DNA from: DATLLJ01 sp965229885
GTDB lineage: Bacteria; Acidobacteriota; Vicinamibacteria; Vicinamibacterales; CAVVIG01
Assembly (NCBI GenBank): GCA_965229885.1
Contig: CBDDJX010000001.1
Location: forward strand, 124,001 to 188,000
Reading direction: 5' to 3'
DNA: 64,000 nucleotides
The number at the start of each line of letters is the position of its first letter. The stretch's first letter is position 1. The position numbers and the translations under genes were made by a program. A model generated the notes under the pieces. That model made no database searches. It saw only the letters and a list, made by a program, of their open reading frames with translations, and was not told where the DNA came from. Shown piece after piece: positions 32,935 through 41,929 of this stretch.

Positions 32935-33419
32935 AGCGAAGCGCGAGCCACGTCAGTCGCCATCTCGTCGCGATACGCCTGCAGCTTCGTGCGCAGCTCG
33001 GGTCGCGACGTGGCGAGGATGGCGACCGCCAGCAGACCGGCGTTGGCTGCGCCTGAGGCGCCAATCGCGACGGTGGCGACCGGCACGCCTTTCGGCATCT
33101 GCACGATCGAGAGCAGTGAATCGAGCCCATTCAACGCCGTGCTCGGCATGGGAACGCCGATGACCGGCGCCAGCGTGTACGCTGCGACGACGCCGGCGAG
33201 ATGCGCCGCGCCGCCAGCGCCCGCAATGATGACCTGCAGACCGCGGTTCTCCGCGGTCGACGCGTACTCCGCTGCCAGTGCCGGCGTGCGGTGGGCCGAC
33301 ACGACCTTCGCCTCGTGGGGCACGCCGAAGCGTTCCAGGATTTCCGCGGTATGCCGCATCGTGTCCCAATCCGACTTGCTGCCCATGATGATGCCCACGA
33401 GAGGCGCTGCCTCCAGCAT
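32931..33419 (-). CDS. purE: N5-carboxyaminoimidazole ribonucleotide mutase PurE
   Basis: Class I PurE of 162 residues, moving the carboxyl group of N5-CAIR to C4 in purine synthesis. The active-site motifs VGIIMGSKSDWDTM, VVSAHRTP and AGGAAHLAGVVAAYT are intact, as is GLDSLLSIVQMPKGVPVATV. It is normally paired with purK, which is not adjacent here: the upstream neighbour is a divergent M16 peptidase gene. Its stop touches the end of the decayed plus-strand gene. Confidence 0.95.
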   Translation of the reverse strand: MLEAAPLVGIIMGSKSDWDTMRHTAEILERFGVPHEAKVVSAHRTPALAAEYASTAENRGLQVIIAGAGGAAHLAGVVAAYTLAPVIGVPMPSTALNGLDSLLSIVQMPKGVPVATVAIGASGAANAGLLAVAILATSRPELRTKLQAYRDEMATDVARASL

Positions 33420-33468
33420 GGCGCTATTTCATCACAATTTCAGGAGCAGTGCCCGGTCCACGAGTCGT

Positions 33469-33486
33469 GTCCGGCTTGAGTCGGAC
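33469..33486. repeat. REP-like palindrome between purE and the M16 gene
   Basis: GTCCGGCT-TG-AGTCGGAC forms an 8-bp stem with one non-Watson-Crick pair, in the 88-base divergent spacer. Similar GTCCGGCT..AGCCGGAC palindromes are, from memory, scattered repeats in acidobacterial genomes. No second copy was noticed in the window. Confidence 0.35.
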
Positions 33487-33507
33487 CCTCAGGAGTAGAA
33501 TCGGCGC

Positions 33508-34845
33508 ATGAAACCCGCCGCTGTCCTCCTGGCGCTGGCGCTGGCCGGACCTGCCGCCGCCCAGACGCCGGCGCCGCCCATCGAGGTGAAATACACCCAG
33601 TTCACGCTGCCGAATGGCTTGCACGTGATCCTCCACGAGGATCACAGCGTGCCGATCGCGACGGTGAACACGTGGTACCGGGTCGGCTCGGCGAACGAAC
33701 TGCCCGGCCGCACCGGCTTGGCGCATCTGTTCGAGCACCTGATGTTCATGGGCTCCGGCCATGCGCCGTACGGCGAATTCGATTCCCAGCTCGAAACCGT
33801 CGGCGGCCGGAACAGCGCGTCGACCGCCAACGATCGGACCAATTACTACATCGACGTGCCGTCGAATGCGCTCGAGCTCGCGCTGTTCTTCGAATCCGAT
33901 CGCATGGGTTATCTGCTCGATGCGATGAATCCGAAAACAGTCGACGCACAACGCGACATCGTGAAGAACGAACGACGTCAGAGCTACGAGAACCGCCCGT
34001 ACGGGATGGCCGATATCGCACTGCGCGAGATGCTCTACCCGGAGAGCCATCCCTATCACTGGCCGGTCATCGGCTACATGCCGGACCTGAGCGCCGCGAG
34101 CTACGACGACGTCGTGGCGTTTTTCAAGACCTACTACACGCCGTCATATGCGAGCCTCGTAGTGGCCGGCGACATCGATCCGGTGCGCACGCGTCAGCTC
34201 ATCGAGAAGTGGTTCAGTGACGTGAAGCCTGGGCCGGCACCCAAGCCGTTGACGATTCCTGGCGTCGCGCTGACCGGCGTGCAGAAGAAGACGATCACCG
34301 ATCGCGTACAGCTGCCGCGCCTCACGCTTGCGTGGCTGACGCCGCGGCACTTCGAGCCCGGCGACTCCGCGCTCGACATCGTCGCCGACATCCTGGCCGG
34401 CGGCAAGAATTCGCGGCTGCGCAAGCGGCTCGTCTACGAGCTGCAGATCGCGCAGGATGTCTCGGCGTTTCAGGAATCGATGAATCTGTCGTCAGACTTT
34501 CAGATCGTCGCCACGCCGAGACCCGGTCACACGGTCGAGGAGCTTCAGACAGTCATCGACGAGGAGATTGCGACGCTGCAGAAGGAAGACCCGTCGGCGC
34601 ACGACGTCGAGCGCTCGGTGAATCAGATAGAGGCGTCGTTCTATAACCGAATGGAGCGGCTCGGCGGATTCGGGGGCAAGGCGGATCAGATCAACGGCTA
34701 TTTCTCGAAGACGGGCAATCCGGATTACTTCAACGAGGATCTCGGCCGTTATCGCGCGCTCACCCCGTCCGATATCCGTGCCGCCGCCTTGGCCTATCTA
34801 CCGCGCGATCGCCGCGTCGAACTCACAGTGCAGCCTGAAAAGTAG
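33508..34845 (+). CDS. M16-family zinc metallopeptidase, catalytic subunit
   Basis: A secreted 445-residue peptidase with a signal peptide (MKPAAVLLALALAGPAAAQ). The inverted zinc motif HxxEH is present as HLFEHLMF near residue 75, with the downstream Glu in the DAQRDIVKNERRQSYENRPY region. It is shaped like the pitrilysin/PqqL-type periplasmic proteases. The partner gene 12 bases downstream lacks the zinc motif, so the two probably form a heterodimer with one active half. Substrates are likely short peptides. Confidence 0.9.
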   Translation: MKPAAVLLALALAGPAAAQTPAPPIEVKYTQFTLPNGLHVILHEDHSVPIATVNTWYRVGSANELPGRTGLAHLFEHLMFMGSGHAPYGEFDSQLETVGGRNSASTANDRTNYYIDVPSNALELALFFESDRMGYLLDAMNPKTVDAQRDIVKNERRQSYENRPYGMADIALREMLYPESHPYHWPVIGYMPDLSAASYDDVVAFFKTYYTPSYASLVVAGDIDPVRTRQLIEKWFSDVKPGPAPKPLTIPGVALTGVQKKTITDRVQLPRLTLAWLTPRHFEPGDSALDIVADILAGGKNSRLRKRLVYELQIAQDVSAFQESMNLSSDFQIVATPRPGHTVEELQTVIDEEIATLQKEDPSAHDVERSVNQIEASFYNRMERLGGFGGKADQINGYFSKTGNPDYFNEDLGRYRALTPSDIRAAALAYLPRDRRVELTVQPEK

Positions 34846-34857
34846 CGGGTGTTGCTT

Positions 34858-36303
34858 ATGAAGCATCTCACGGTTCTCGCGGTCATGATCCTTCCAGCCG
34901 TGCTCGGCGCACGGCAGGCGCCCGACCGCACGCGGCCGCCGCAGGCCGGTCCGCCCCCCGTAGTTCGCCTCCCGGCCATTCAGAAGCGGCAGCTGTCGAA
35001 CGGGCTGCCAGTCTGGCTCGTCGAACTGCACGAAGTTCCGGTGGCGCAAGTCAGCCTCCTCGTGCTGCGCGGCAGCGCCGACGACGCGGCGGGCAAGTTC
35101 GGCGTCGCCACGCTGACGGCGGCGATGCTTCAAGAAGGTGCGGGCTCGCGGACGTCGCTCGAACTGGCGGACGCGATTGATTTCCTCGGCGCGGATCTGA
35201 CGACAACCGCCGGCATCGATTCGTCGGCGGTGCGGCTGCACGTGCCGGTGGCGCACCTGGCCGATGCGCTGCTGCTGATGGGGGATGTTGCCCTCAGACC
35301 AACGTTCCCTAGGGAAGAACTCGAGCGGCTGCGGCAGGAGCGGCTCACGGCCATTCTCCAGGCCCGCGACGACCCGGCGACGATTGACGCCACCGCGTTC
35401 AACCGGGCGCTGTACGGCGCCACGCATCGCTATGGAACGCCGGCCAACGGTACCGCCACGACGCTGAAGTCGTTCAGCGTCGATGATCTCCGTGCGTTCT
35501 ATGCCGCGGCGTTTCAGCCCGCCAACTCGTCGTTGCTCGTGATCGGCGACGTGACCATGGAAAAGGCGCTGCCGATGCTCGAATCGAGCTTCGGCGGATG
35601 GAAGGCGCAAGGGGCGGTGCCGGCGCCGGCCGCCATGCCTGCGGTGACGGAAGTCGCCACACGCACGATCTACCTCGTCGACAAGCCCGGTGCGCCGCAG
35701 TCGCAGATCCGCATCGGGTGGGTTGGTGTCGCGCGCTCGACGCCGGACTATTTTCCCATTCAGGTGATGAACACCATTCTCGGAGGCTCCTTTTCGTCCC
35801 GGCTGAACAAGAACCTGCGCGAGAAGAACGGCTACACCTACGGCGCGAGGTCAGGGTTCGACATGCGTGCCGCCGCCGGACCGTTCATCGCCACCGCCGG
35901 CGTGCAGACCGACAAGACCTCCGAGGCTCTCAGGGAATTCTTCAACGAGCTGAACGGGATCCTGCAGCCGGTGCCGGCCGATGAGCTGACGCGCGCGAAG
36001 AACTACATGTCGCTGCGGTTCCCTGCCGGGTTCGAGACGACGGTTGACATCTCGCGCAAGCTCGAGGACGCGATCGTCTATCACCTGCCGGACGACTACT
36101 TCGCGAAGTACGTGCCGAATATCGAAGCGGTCACCGCGGCCGATGTGCAGCGCGTGGCGCAGCAGTACGTCCACCCGAATCGCAGCACTATCGTCATCAC
36201 CGGGGACCGGAAAGTCATCGAGCCGGCGATTCAGGCGCTAAAGCTCGGACCGATCAGGATTCTGACGATCGACGAGGTATTCGGCCCGCCACCGGCCCTC
36301 TGA
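34858..36303 (+). CDS. M16-family peptidase-like protein, non-catalytic subunit
   Basis: A secreted 481-residue partner of the preceding M16 protease. The place of HxxEH reads FGVATLTAAMLQEGA, so the zinc site is lost. The C-terminal half keeps the R/Y-type motif NGYTYGARSGFDMRAAAGPF of M16B subunits. ATG 34858 (MKHLTVLAVMILPAVLG) gives the best signal peptide; GTG at 34849 is an alternative. The 12-base spacing to the catalytic subunit indicates one operon. Confidence 0.88.
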   Translation: MKHLTVLAVMILPAVLGARQAPDRTRPPQAGPPPVVRLPAIQKRQLSNGLPVWLVELHEVPVAQVSLLVLRGSADDAAGKFGVATLTAAMLQEGAGSRTSLELADAIDFLGADLTTTAGIDSSAVRLHVPVAHLADALLLMGDVALRPTFPREELERLRQERLTAILQARDDPATIDATAFNRALYGATHRYGTPANGTATTLKSFSVDDLRAFYAAAFQPANSSLLVIGDVTMEKALPMLESSFGGWKAQGAVPAPAAMPAVTEVATRTIYLVDKPGAPQSQIRIGWVGVARSTPDYFPIQVMNTILGGSFSSRLNKNLREKNGYTYGARSGFDMRAAAGPFIATAGVQTDKTSEALREFFNELNGILQPVPADELTRAKNYMSLRFPAGFETTVDISRKLEDAIVYHLPDDYFAKYVPNIEAVTAADVQRVAQQYVHPNRSTIVITGDRKVIEPAIQALKLGPIRILTIDEVFGPPPAL

Positions 36304-36309
36304 CACACC

Positions 36310-38236
36310 CTACCCGACGTGTACCCTGGGCCTGCGAAGGGGGTCCGTCTCTGCCTGACGCAGCACTTCGCGCGTCACGGGCGCGGTGTCTCCCTCGCCG
36401 AACGCCAGGAACTTCAGCAGGTACGTGACGGGGTTGCCTTCCGTCCATCCGAAGTACACGTGAGGGATCTTGCCAGTCCGATCGCGGATATGAAGCAGGA
36501 GCGCTGCGATCGCAGTCGGAATCGCCGGGCTCTTGCTGCGCAGCACGGAATAGCCGTCCACGCGGGCGCCCTTCACCAGAAGCACTTCGCTGAACTCCGA
36601 GGCATCGCCGCGCTCCACTTCGAGAAACAGCACCGGATCGTTGGGCGTCAGGTGATGCGTCTCCCGCGCCTCCGACAGCTTGTCCTCGTACTCTTTCCGA
36701 TCTCCCCGGCCCGGCCGGTTGGCGATGATATCGATTTCCCTGCCGAGGGCCGCGTCGTCGATGAACGTCTGGGCAAGGGAGTCCAGATCGACGCCGAGCG
36801 CGCGTAGCTCCGTCGATCGGAGCGTGCGGGACACAAGCGACACGACGACGATGCTCAGGATGAAGACCGTAGCGATCTTGATGCCTTCGGGCCGCTCGAA
36901 GATGTTCGCGATGCTGGTGTACAAGAACACCACGGTGATCGCGAGGAACACGGCCCGCCGGTGCCGCTGGCGCCACGCGGGCATGGCGACGGCGACCGCC
37001 GCGGAGCTCATGAGGACGAGCACGCCGGTCGCATATGCGCCGGCCTGCGCATCGACATCGGCGCTGAAGATGATAGTCCCGAGCACGCTGATCCCCGTAA
37101 AGATCACGACAAGCGGACGTGTCGCCCGCGCCCATTCAGGCACCATGCCGTAACGGGGCAGGTGCAGCGGCACGAGATTCAGCAGTCCAGCGAGCGCCGA
37201 TGCGCCGGCGAACCACAGAATCGCAATCGTGACCAGGTCGAACACCGCGCCAAAGCCGGAGCCGAGATATTGGTGGCTGAGATTAGGACAGCGCGCGGCC
37301 GTCGGCGGCGCCCCCGGGCTGAAAGGCTTCGGGGGGAATCAGCAGGACAGATACGAAGCTGCTGGCCATCAGGAACACGCTCATGATCAGTGCGACCGTT
37401 GACAGCAGCTTCTTGGTATTGCGAATCCTCCCCGCGGGGTTCTCTTCGGTGTCTGTCGGATCTCCGCGGACCAGCGGCATCACGGCCACACCGGTCTCGA
37501 AACCGGATAACCCGAGCGCGAGCTTCGGAAAGAGGATGACCACCATCGCCGCCATCATCGCGAGATTGCCATGCTGCGCGACGAGCGATGCGCGCCAGCC
37601 GGTCAGTCGCTCCGGATGCCGCCAGATCTCGCGCACAGCGACGCTCAGGACGACGGTATTGAGCGCCAGGTACGCGACCACGATCACCACGGCCAGCCCG
37701 ATCGCTTCCTGAAATCCCCTGAGAAAGACGGCGCCGAGGATGAGAAGCAGCCCGATCGTGACCAGCCACTGATCGCGCAGCCATGACGGCGTCAAAGGGT
37801 TCTCCACCAGATGCGTCGCGGTGTCGGCTGCCGACAGCGTGATCGTGATCACGAAGCTCGTGGCGGCAAACCCGAGCAGGGAGAGCACCAGGGCCTTTCC
37901 CTTCCACCGCGGAAAGAGCTTTTCGAGCATCAGGATGCTGCCCTGGCCGTGCGGACTCATGTTCGCGACGCGGCGGTACATCGGCAAGGCACCGAAAAGC
38001 GTCAGAACTACGAGCACGAGCGTCGCCATCGGCGCGAGCGTTCCAGCCGCGACAAACGCGATGCTCGGTTGATACGCGAGGGTCGAACAATAGTCGACGC
38101 CCGTGAGGCACATCACCCTCCGCCAGTCGGTTGTGTGCTTGGTCCGCGCGTGCGGGCCCATGGGCTCAATGGTGCCTTCGAAAAACCAGTGGCTGAATCG
38201 CTGCTCGAGGGACACGGCCTGAGATGACGGCGGCAC
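36310..38236 (-). pseudogene. APC-superfamily amino-acid transporter, split by a frameshift
   Basis: Two minus-strand frames make one transporter. The upstream part (38236-37283) starts MPPSSQAVSLEQRFSHWF and has TGVDYCSTLAYQPSIAFVA plus several helices, ending RALS-stop. The downstream part (ending 36310) continues NLSHQYLGSGFGAVFDLVTI. One extra base near 37285 separates them. Together they give ~640 residues with about 12 helices and a soluble C-terminal region. Either a recent pseudogene or a sequencing error; the sequence is otherwise well conserved in character. Amino-acid or amine transport is inferred. Confidence 0.65.
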
Positions 38237-38256
38237 TGGCGAAAATGTACGTCAGC

Positions 38257-39933
38257 TCAACTGACGGACGTGTCGGGAATTCTGTCGGGCTCCTGCGTGT
38301 AGCTGATCGCCATCCCTACGACGACGACAACGACCGCCCCGATCAGATTGTGCCAGAGAAAGGCGATGCTGCTCGTCCATGGCGAGAACGCGACGGTCAG
38401 CACGACGGTCATCCCCGCAATCATGCCCCAGAACGCACCCCGGGCCGTCGCGCGCTTCGTGAGGATCGCCAGGATGAACACACCGAGGAGCGACCCGTAG
38501 AAGAACGATCCGTACCGGTTGACGACTTCGATGAGCGATCCCTGGTCGGCCGAATAGACGGCGACGACGCACGCGAGCAGGCCCCAGAGGACAGTGGCCA
38601 GCTTCGAGACCGTCAGATAGTGCGTGTCACTCGCCTCTTTGACGAAATGGCGCCGATAGAAGTCGATAATCGTCACCGTCGCGAGCGAATTCAGCTCGCC
38701 TGCCGCCGAGGACATCGCCGCCGCGAAGATGGCGGCGATCATCAGCCCGACCAGGCCGATCGGCATGCGCGTCGTGATGAACGTCGGGAATACGTAGTTG
38801 ACGTCTGAGAATCGCTCGTCCCCCGTCACGCTTTTCACGATACCGACGGCCTGCGCGCGAGTCTCCTGGACGCGACGGTCGGCGGTGAGGAACTCCTCAC
38901 GGTCCGAGGCTTCGGCGGCCTGCCGCCGCCCGGCGAGGGCCTCGGCGAAACTGCGCTCGAGCGAGGCATATTCCGCCGCCCGCGGCGACGCGGCGATCTG
39001 CGCATCGTGCGCGCGATCGAAGAGCATCGGCGCCGGTTGGAACAAATAGAACACGAACATCAGCACGCCGATGAACAGCACCATGAACTGCAGCGGGATT
39101 TTCACGAAACCGCTCATCATCAGCGAATAGCGCGCCTGAGCGACCGATTTGGCGGTCAAGTACCGTTGCACCTGGCTCTGGTCGCATCCGAAGTACGCCA
39201 GCATCAGAAACAGGCCGCCGATGAGTCCAGACCACACCGTGTAGGTCTCCTGCGGATCGAATCTGAAATCGAGCGCCTGCAGCCGTCCCGTCGCGCCTGC
39301 CAGATGAAGCGCCTGGCCCAGCCCGACCGTCTGCGGGATCCCGAGAATCAGGATCACCATGGCGGCCCCCATTCCGCCGACGATGATGAACATCTGCTTG
39401 ACGTCGGTCCACGCAACCGCCTGTACGCCTCCAAACGCCGTGTAGAAGATCATCGGCACGCAGATGACAAGCACCGTCACCGGCAGCCGCCAGCCGAGAA
39501 TCGCCGAAATCACGACAGCCGGCGCCACGAGCGTCACGCCGAGTGAGAAGGCGCGGCCCATCAGAAACAGAAAACTCGCGAGCGATCGCGTCCGCACGTC
39601 GAAGCGGCGCTCCAGATACTCGTAGGCGGTGTAGACCTTGGCGCGGCGAAAGAACGGCACGACGGTCAGCGACAGGATGATCATCGCGAGCGGCAGACCG
39701 AGATAGAACTGAATGAACCGCAGGCCCGTCGCGTACGCCTGGCCGGTCGTGCCGATGAGCGTCACGGCGCTCATCTGCGTCGCCATGATCGACAGGCCGA
39801 CCGCCCACCAGGGGAGCGACCGGCTCGCGAGGAAGTACCCCTCGAGCTCGTCGGTCCTGTGCGAACGGCGCAGGCCGTCGGTGATCATCCACGCGAGATA
39901 GGCGACGACGACGATCCAATCGACGGTGTGCAC
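38257..39933 (-). CDS. sodium:solute symporter (SSS family)
   Basis: An integral membrane protein of 558 residues with about 13 helices. Family features include SLPWWAVGLSIMATQMSAVT LIGTTGQAYATG, the sodium-site region, YEYLERRFDVRTRSLASFLF and AAMSSAAGELNSLATVTIIDFYRR. It uses sodium to import a small solute such as a sugar, carboxylate or nucleoside. A charged insert of ~70 residues lies between helices 8 and 9. The start is a GTG at 39933, just after a 41-residue membrane peptide gene. Confidence 0.88.
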   Translation of the reverse strand: MHTVDWIVVVAYLAWMITDGLRRSHRTDELEGYFLASRSLPWWAVGLSIMATQMSAVTLIGTTGQAYATGLRFIQFYLGLPLAMIILSLTVVPFFRRAKVYTAYEYLERRFDVRTRSLASFLFLMGRAFSLGVTLVAPAVVISAILGWRLPVTVLVICVPMIFYTAFGGVQAVAWTDVKQMFIIVGGMGAAMVILILGIPQTVGLGQALHLAGATGRLQALDFRFDPQETYTVWSGLIGGLFLMLAYFGCDQSQVQRYLTAKSVAQARYSLMMSGFVKIPLQFMVLFIGVLMFVFYLFQPAPMLFDRAHDAQIAASPRAAEYASLERSFAEALAGRRQAAEASDREEFLTADRRVQETRAQAVGIVKSVTGDERFSDVNYVFPTFITTRMPIGLVGLMIAAIFAAAMSSAAGELNSLATVTIIDFYRRHFVKEASDTHYLTVSKLATVLWGLLACVVAVYSADQGSLIEVVNRYGSFFYGSLLGVFILAILTKRATARGAFWGMIAGMTVVLTVAFSPWTSSIAFLWHNLIGAVVVVVVGMAISYTQEPDRIPDTSVS

Positions 39934-39939
39934 GGTGAA

Positions 39940-40065
39940 TTATGAGAACGCGCGGCCGAACAGCCAGAGCGCCACGAGGACGACCGCTTCGAGGATCATG
40001 ACGCTCACATACGTCGCGGTCATTGGCGTGTCATCGATTTCCCTGACGTCGCGAAGCCTGTTCAT
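39940..40065 (-). CDS. 41-residue single-helix membrane peptide upstream of the symporter
   Basis: A short frame (MNRLRDVREIDDTPMTATYV SVMILEAVVLVALWLFGRAF S) has one strong transmembrane helix and a charged N-terminus. It ends 6 bases before the symporter start, in the same direction. Its position suggests a small accessory subunit of the transporter, although an internal ATG at 40023 would give a 27-residue peptide. Conservation of such a peptide before SSS genes is my recollection, not shown here. Confidence 0.5.
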   Translation of the reverse strand: MNRLRDVREIDDTPMTATYVSVMILEAVVLVALWLFGRAFS

Positions 40066-40133
40066 TGAGCGAAGTATATCGGGTCCACGGTTCACGGTTC
40101 GCGGTTCCTGGCTCTGCCGTCTACTATAGCGCG

Positions 40134-41741
40134 ATGCCCAATCACCGTATCGAGGCGCGGCGACCGCGCGGCGCGCCACGCGCGCCGGTACGCACCACCG
40201 ATCCTGATCGGCTGCGATCGGTCGCCGAAGACGCGGCTCATGTGGCGGGAACCGCGTCGGCGCTCGTCGCGCCATCGACCGAAGCCGAGATCGCTGACGT
40301 TCTGGGATCCTCCGCGGCCGTATTGCCGATCGGCGCACAGTCGTCGCTCACCGGCGGCGCCACGCCGTACGGCGACGTCGTGTTGAGCACGAGCCGTCTC
40401 AATCGGATCATCGATATTGGAACAGATCGCGTACGCGTCGAAGCTGGGGTCACCCTCGCCGGCCTCGACGCGGCGCTCGCCAAAGCGGGCCGTTACTACC
40501 CGCCGGCGCCGACGTTCACCGGCGCCTTCGTCGGCGGCACGGTCGCGACGAACGCCGCCGGCGCTGCCACCTTCAAGTACGGCGCCACACGCGACTGGGT
40601 CGAGGCGATCACGGTCATTCTGCCGACCGGGGACGTGCTGGACATCGACCGTGGCGCCGTCCACGCGCACGCCGACGGGTACTTCGAAATCATTCTCGGC
40701 AGCAGAACGGTGCGGGTCCCTGTCCCACGGTATCGCATGCCTGACGTTCCAAGGCTGTCGGCCGGTTACTTCGCCGCGCCCGGGATGGATCTCATCGATC
40801 TCTTCATCGGTGCGGAGGGCACACTGGGTGTTGTCGTGAACGTGACGCTACGAGTCGTGGCCCGCCGGCCAGCCTGGTGTCTGGCCTTCGTGCCATTCGC
40901 AGATCGCCGTGCCGGCCTGACGTTCGTACGCCTGCTCCGAGAGGCAGCCAGAGAGACATGGCGCAGCCACGATCCGGGCGGCCTCGACGTCTCCGCCATC
41001 GAGCACATGGACGCCCGGTGCCTCGAGCTCGCGCGCGAGGATGGCGTCGATCGAAGGACGGGCATGACGTGGCCGGATCGCACAGCGATCGCGCTGCTGG
41101 TCACGCTCGAACTTCCGTCCACGATCACCAGCGAACAGGCGTTTGAGGAAATCGGACGCGCGCGCGAGGCACGCGTGCCTGACACATCGCTCGCGCGCCT
41201 GTGCCGCGCACTCGACGAGACTCTCGGGATCGACGATGTCCAGATCGCGGTGCCGGGCGATCAAGCGCGGATGGCACAGCTGCTGGCGTTGCGGGAAGAG
41301 GTGCCGGCCTCGGTCAACCGGCGGATCGGACGCGCGAAGCAGGATGTCGACCAGCGCATCGAAAAGACAGCAGGCGACATGATCGTCCCCTACGATCATC
41401 TGGAAGAGCTGCTGGCCTGCTACGAACGGGAGTTCGAACGGCGCCGCCTCGACGTGGCCGTCTGGGGCCACATCTCCGACGGCCATCTTCACCCGAACGT
41501 GCTGGCTCATTCGTTCGCGGACGTCGAGTCAGGTAGGGCCGCGATGCGCGACGTGGGCCGCGAGGCGATTCGACTGGGCGGATCGCCGCTCGCCGAGCAC
41601 GGCGTCGGGCGGAACCGCGTCAAGCAGCAGTTGCTCGAAGCGTTGTACGGGCGCGCTGGAATCGACGAGATGCGGGCGGTGAAGCGGGCGCTCGACCCGC
41701 ACTCGAAGCTGGCGCCAGGCGTGTTGTTCGCGGTCCGCTAA
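40134..41741 (+). CDS. FAD-linked oxidase (GlcD / lactate dehydrogenase-like)
   Basis: A 535-residue flavoprotein of the vanillyl-alcohol-oxidase fold. The N-terminal FAD domain has PIGAQSSLTGGATPYGDVVL STSRLNRI, PPAPTFTGAFVGGTVATNAA GAATFKYG and GAEGTLGVV. The C-terminal substrate domain ends AEHGVGRNRVKQQLLEALYG and LDPHSKLAPGVLF. It oxidises a 2-hydroxy acid such as glycolate or lactate. The ATG at 40134 is preferred, with TACTATAG 12 bases upstream as a -10, which would give a short 5' leader. Divergent from the symporter unit. Confidence 0.88.
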   Translation: MPNHRIEARRPRGAPRAPVRTTDPDRLRSVAEDAAHVAGTASALVAPSTEAEIADVLGSSAAVLPIGAQSSLTGGATPYGDVVLSTSRLNRIIDIGTDRVRVEAGVTLAGLDAALAKAGRYYPPAPTFTGAFVGGTVATNAAGAATFKYGATRDWVEAITVILPTGDVLDIDRGAVHAHADGYFEIILGSRTVRVPVPRYRMPDVPRLSAGYFAAPGMDLIDLFIGAEGTLGVVVNVTLRVVARRPAWCLAFVPFADRRAGLTFVRLLREAARETWRSHDPGGLDVSAIEHMDARCLELAREDGVDRRTGMTWPDRTAIALLVTLELPSTITSEQAFEEIGRAREARVPDTSLARLCRALDETLGIDDVQIAVPGDQARMAQLLALREEVPASVNRRIGRAKQDVDQRIEKTAGDMIVPYDHLEELLACYEREFERRRLDVAVWGHISDGHLHPNVLAHSFADVESGRAAMRDVGREAIRLGGSPLAEHGVGRNRVKQQLLEALYGRAGIDEMRAVKRALDPHSKLAPGVLFAVR

Positions 41742-41929
41742 ATGCTTTAGCGCTCCCGGTCCACGGTCAAGATCAGGTGCGCACACCGGTCACTGGAGCA
41801 GGTGGTGACGACTTCGTGGCGAGCGCAGCCGCGGACACACCAACGGCGGCAGCGGCGTCGCGTTTCCAGACACCGTCAGCAAGCCCGCGAGCACGGTGCC
41901 GCCAAGTATCAGGGTTATGCGAAGCAGAG

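Noticed and set aside
40070..40115. Short CACGGTTC/GCGGTTC direct repeats upstream of the FAD oxidase
   Set aside because: Only two or three degenerate copies, no clear function; judged low-complexity spacer.
41790..41925. Signal-peptide-like minus-strand frame (RITLILGGTVLAGLLTVSG)
   Set aside because: No start codon and no continuing domain; too short to call a gene.
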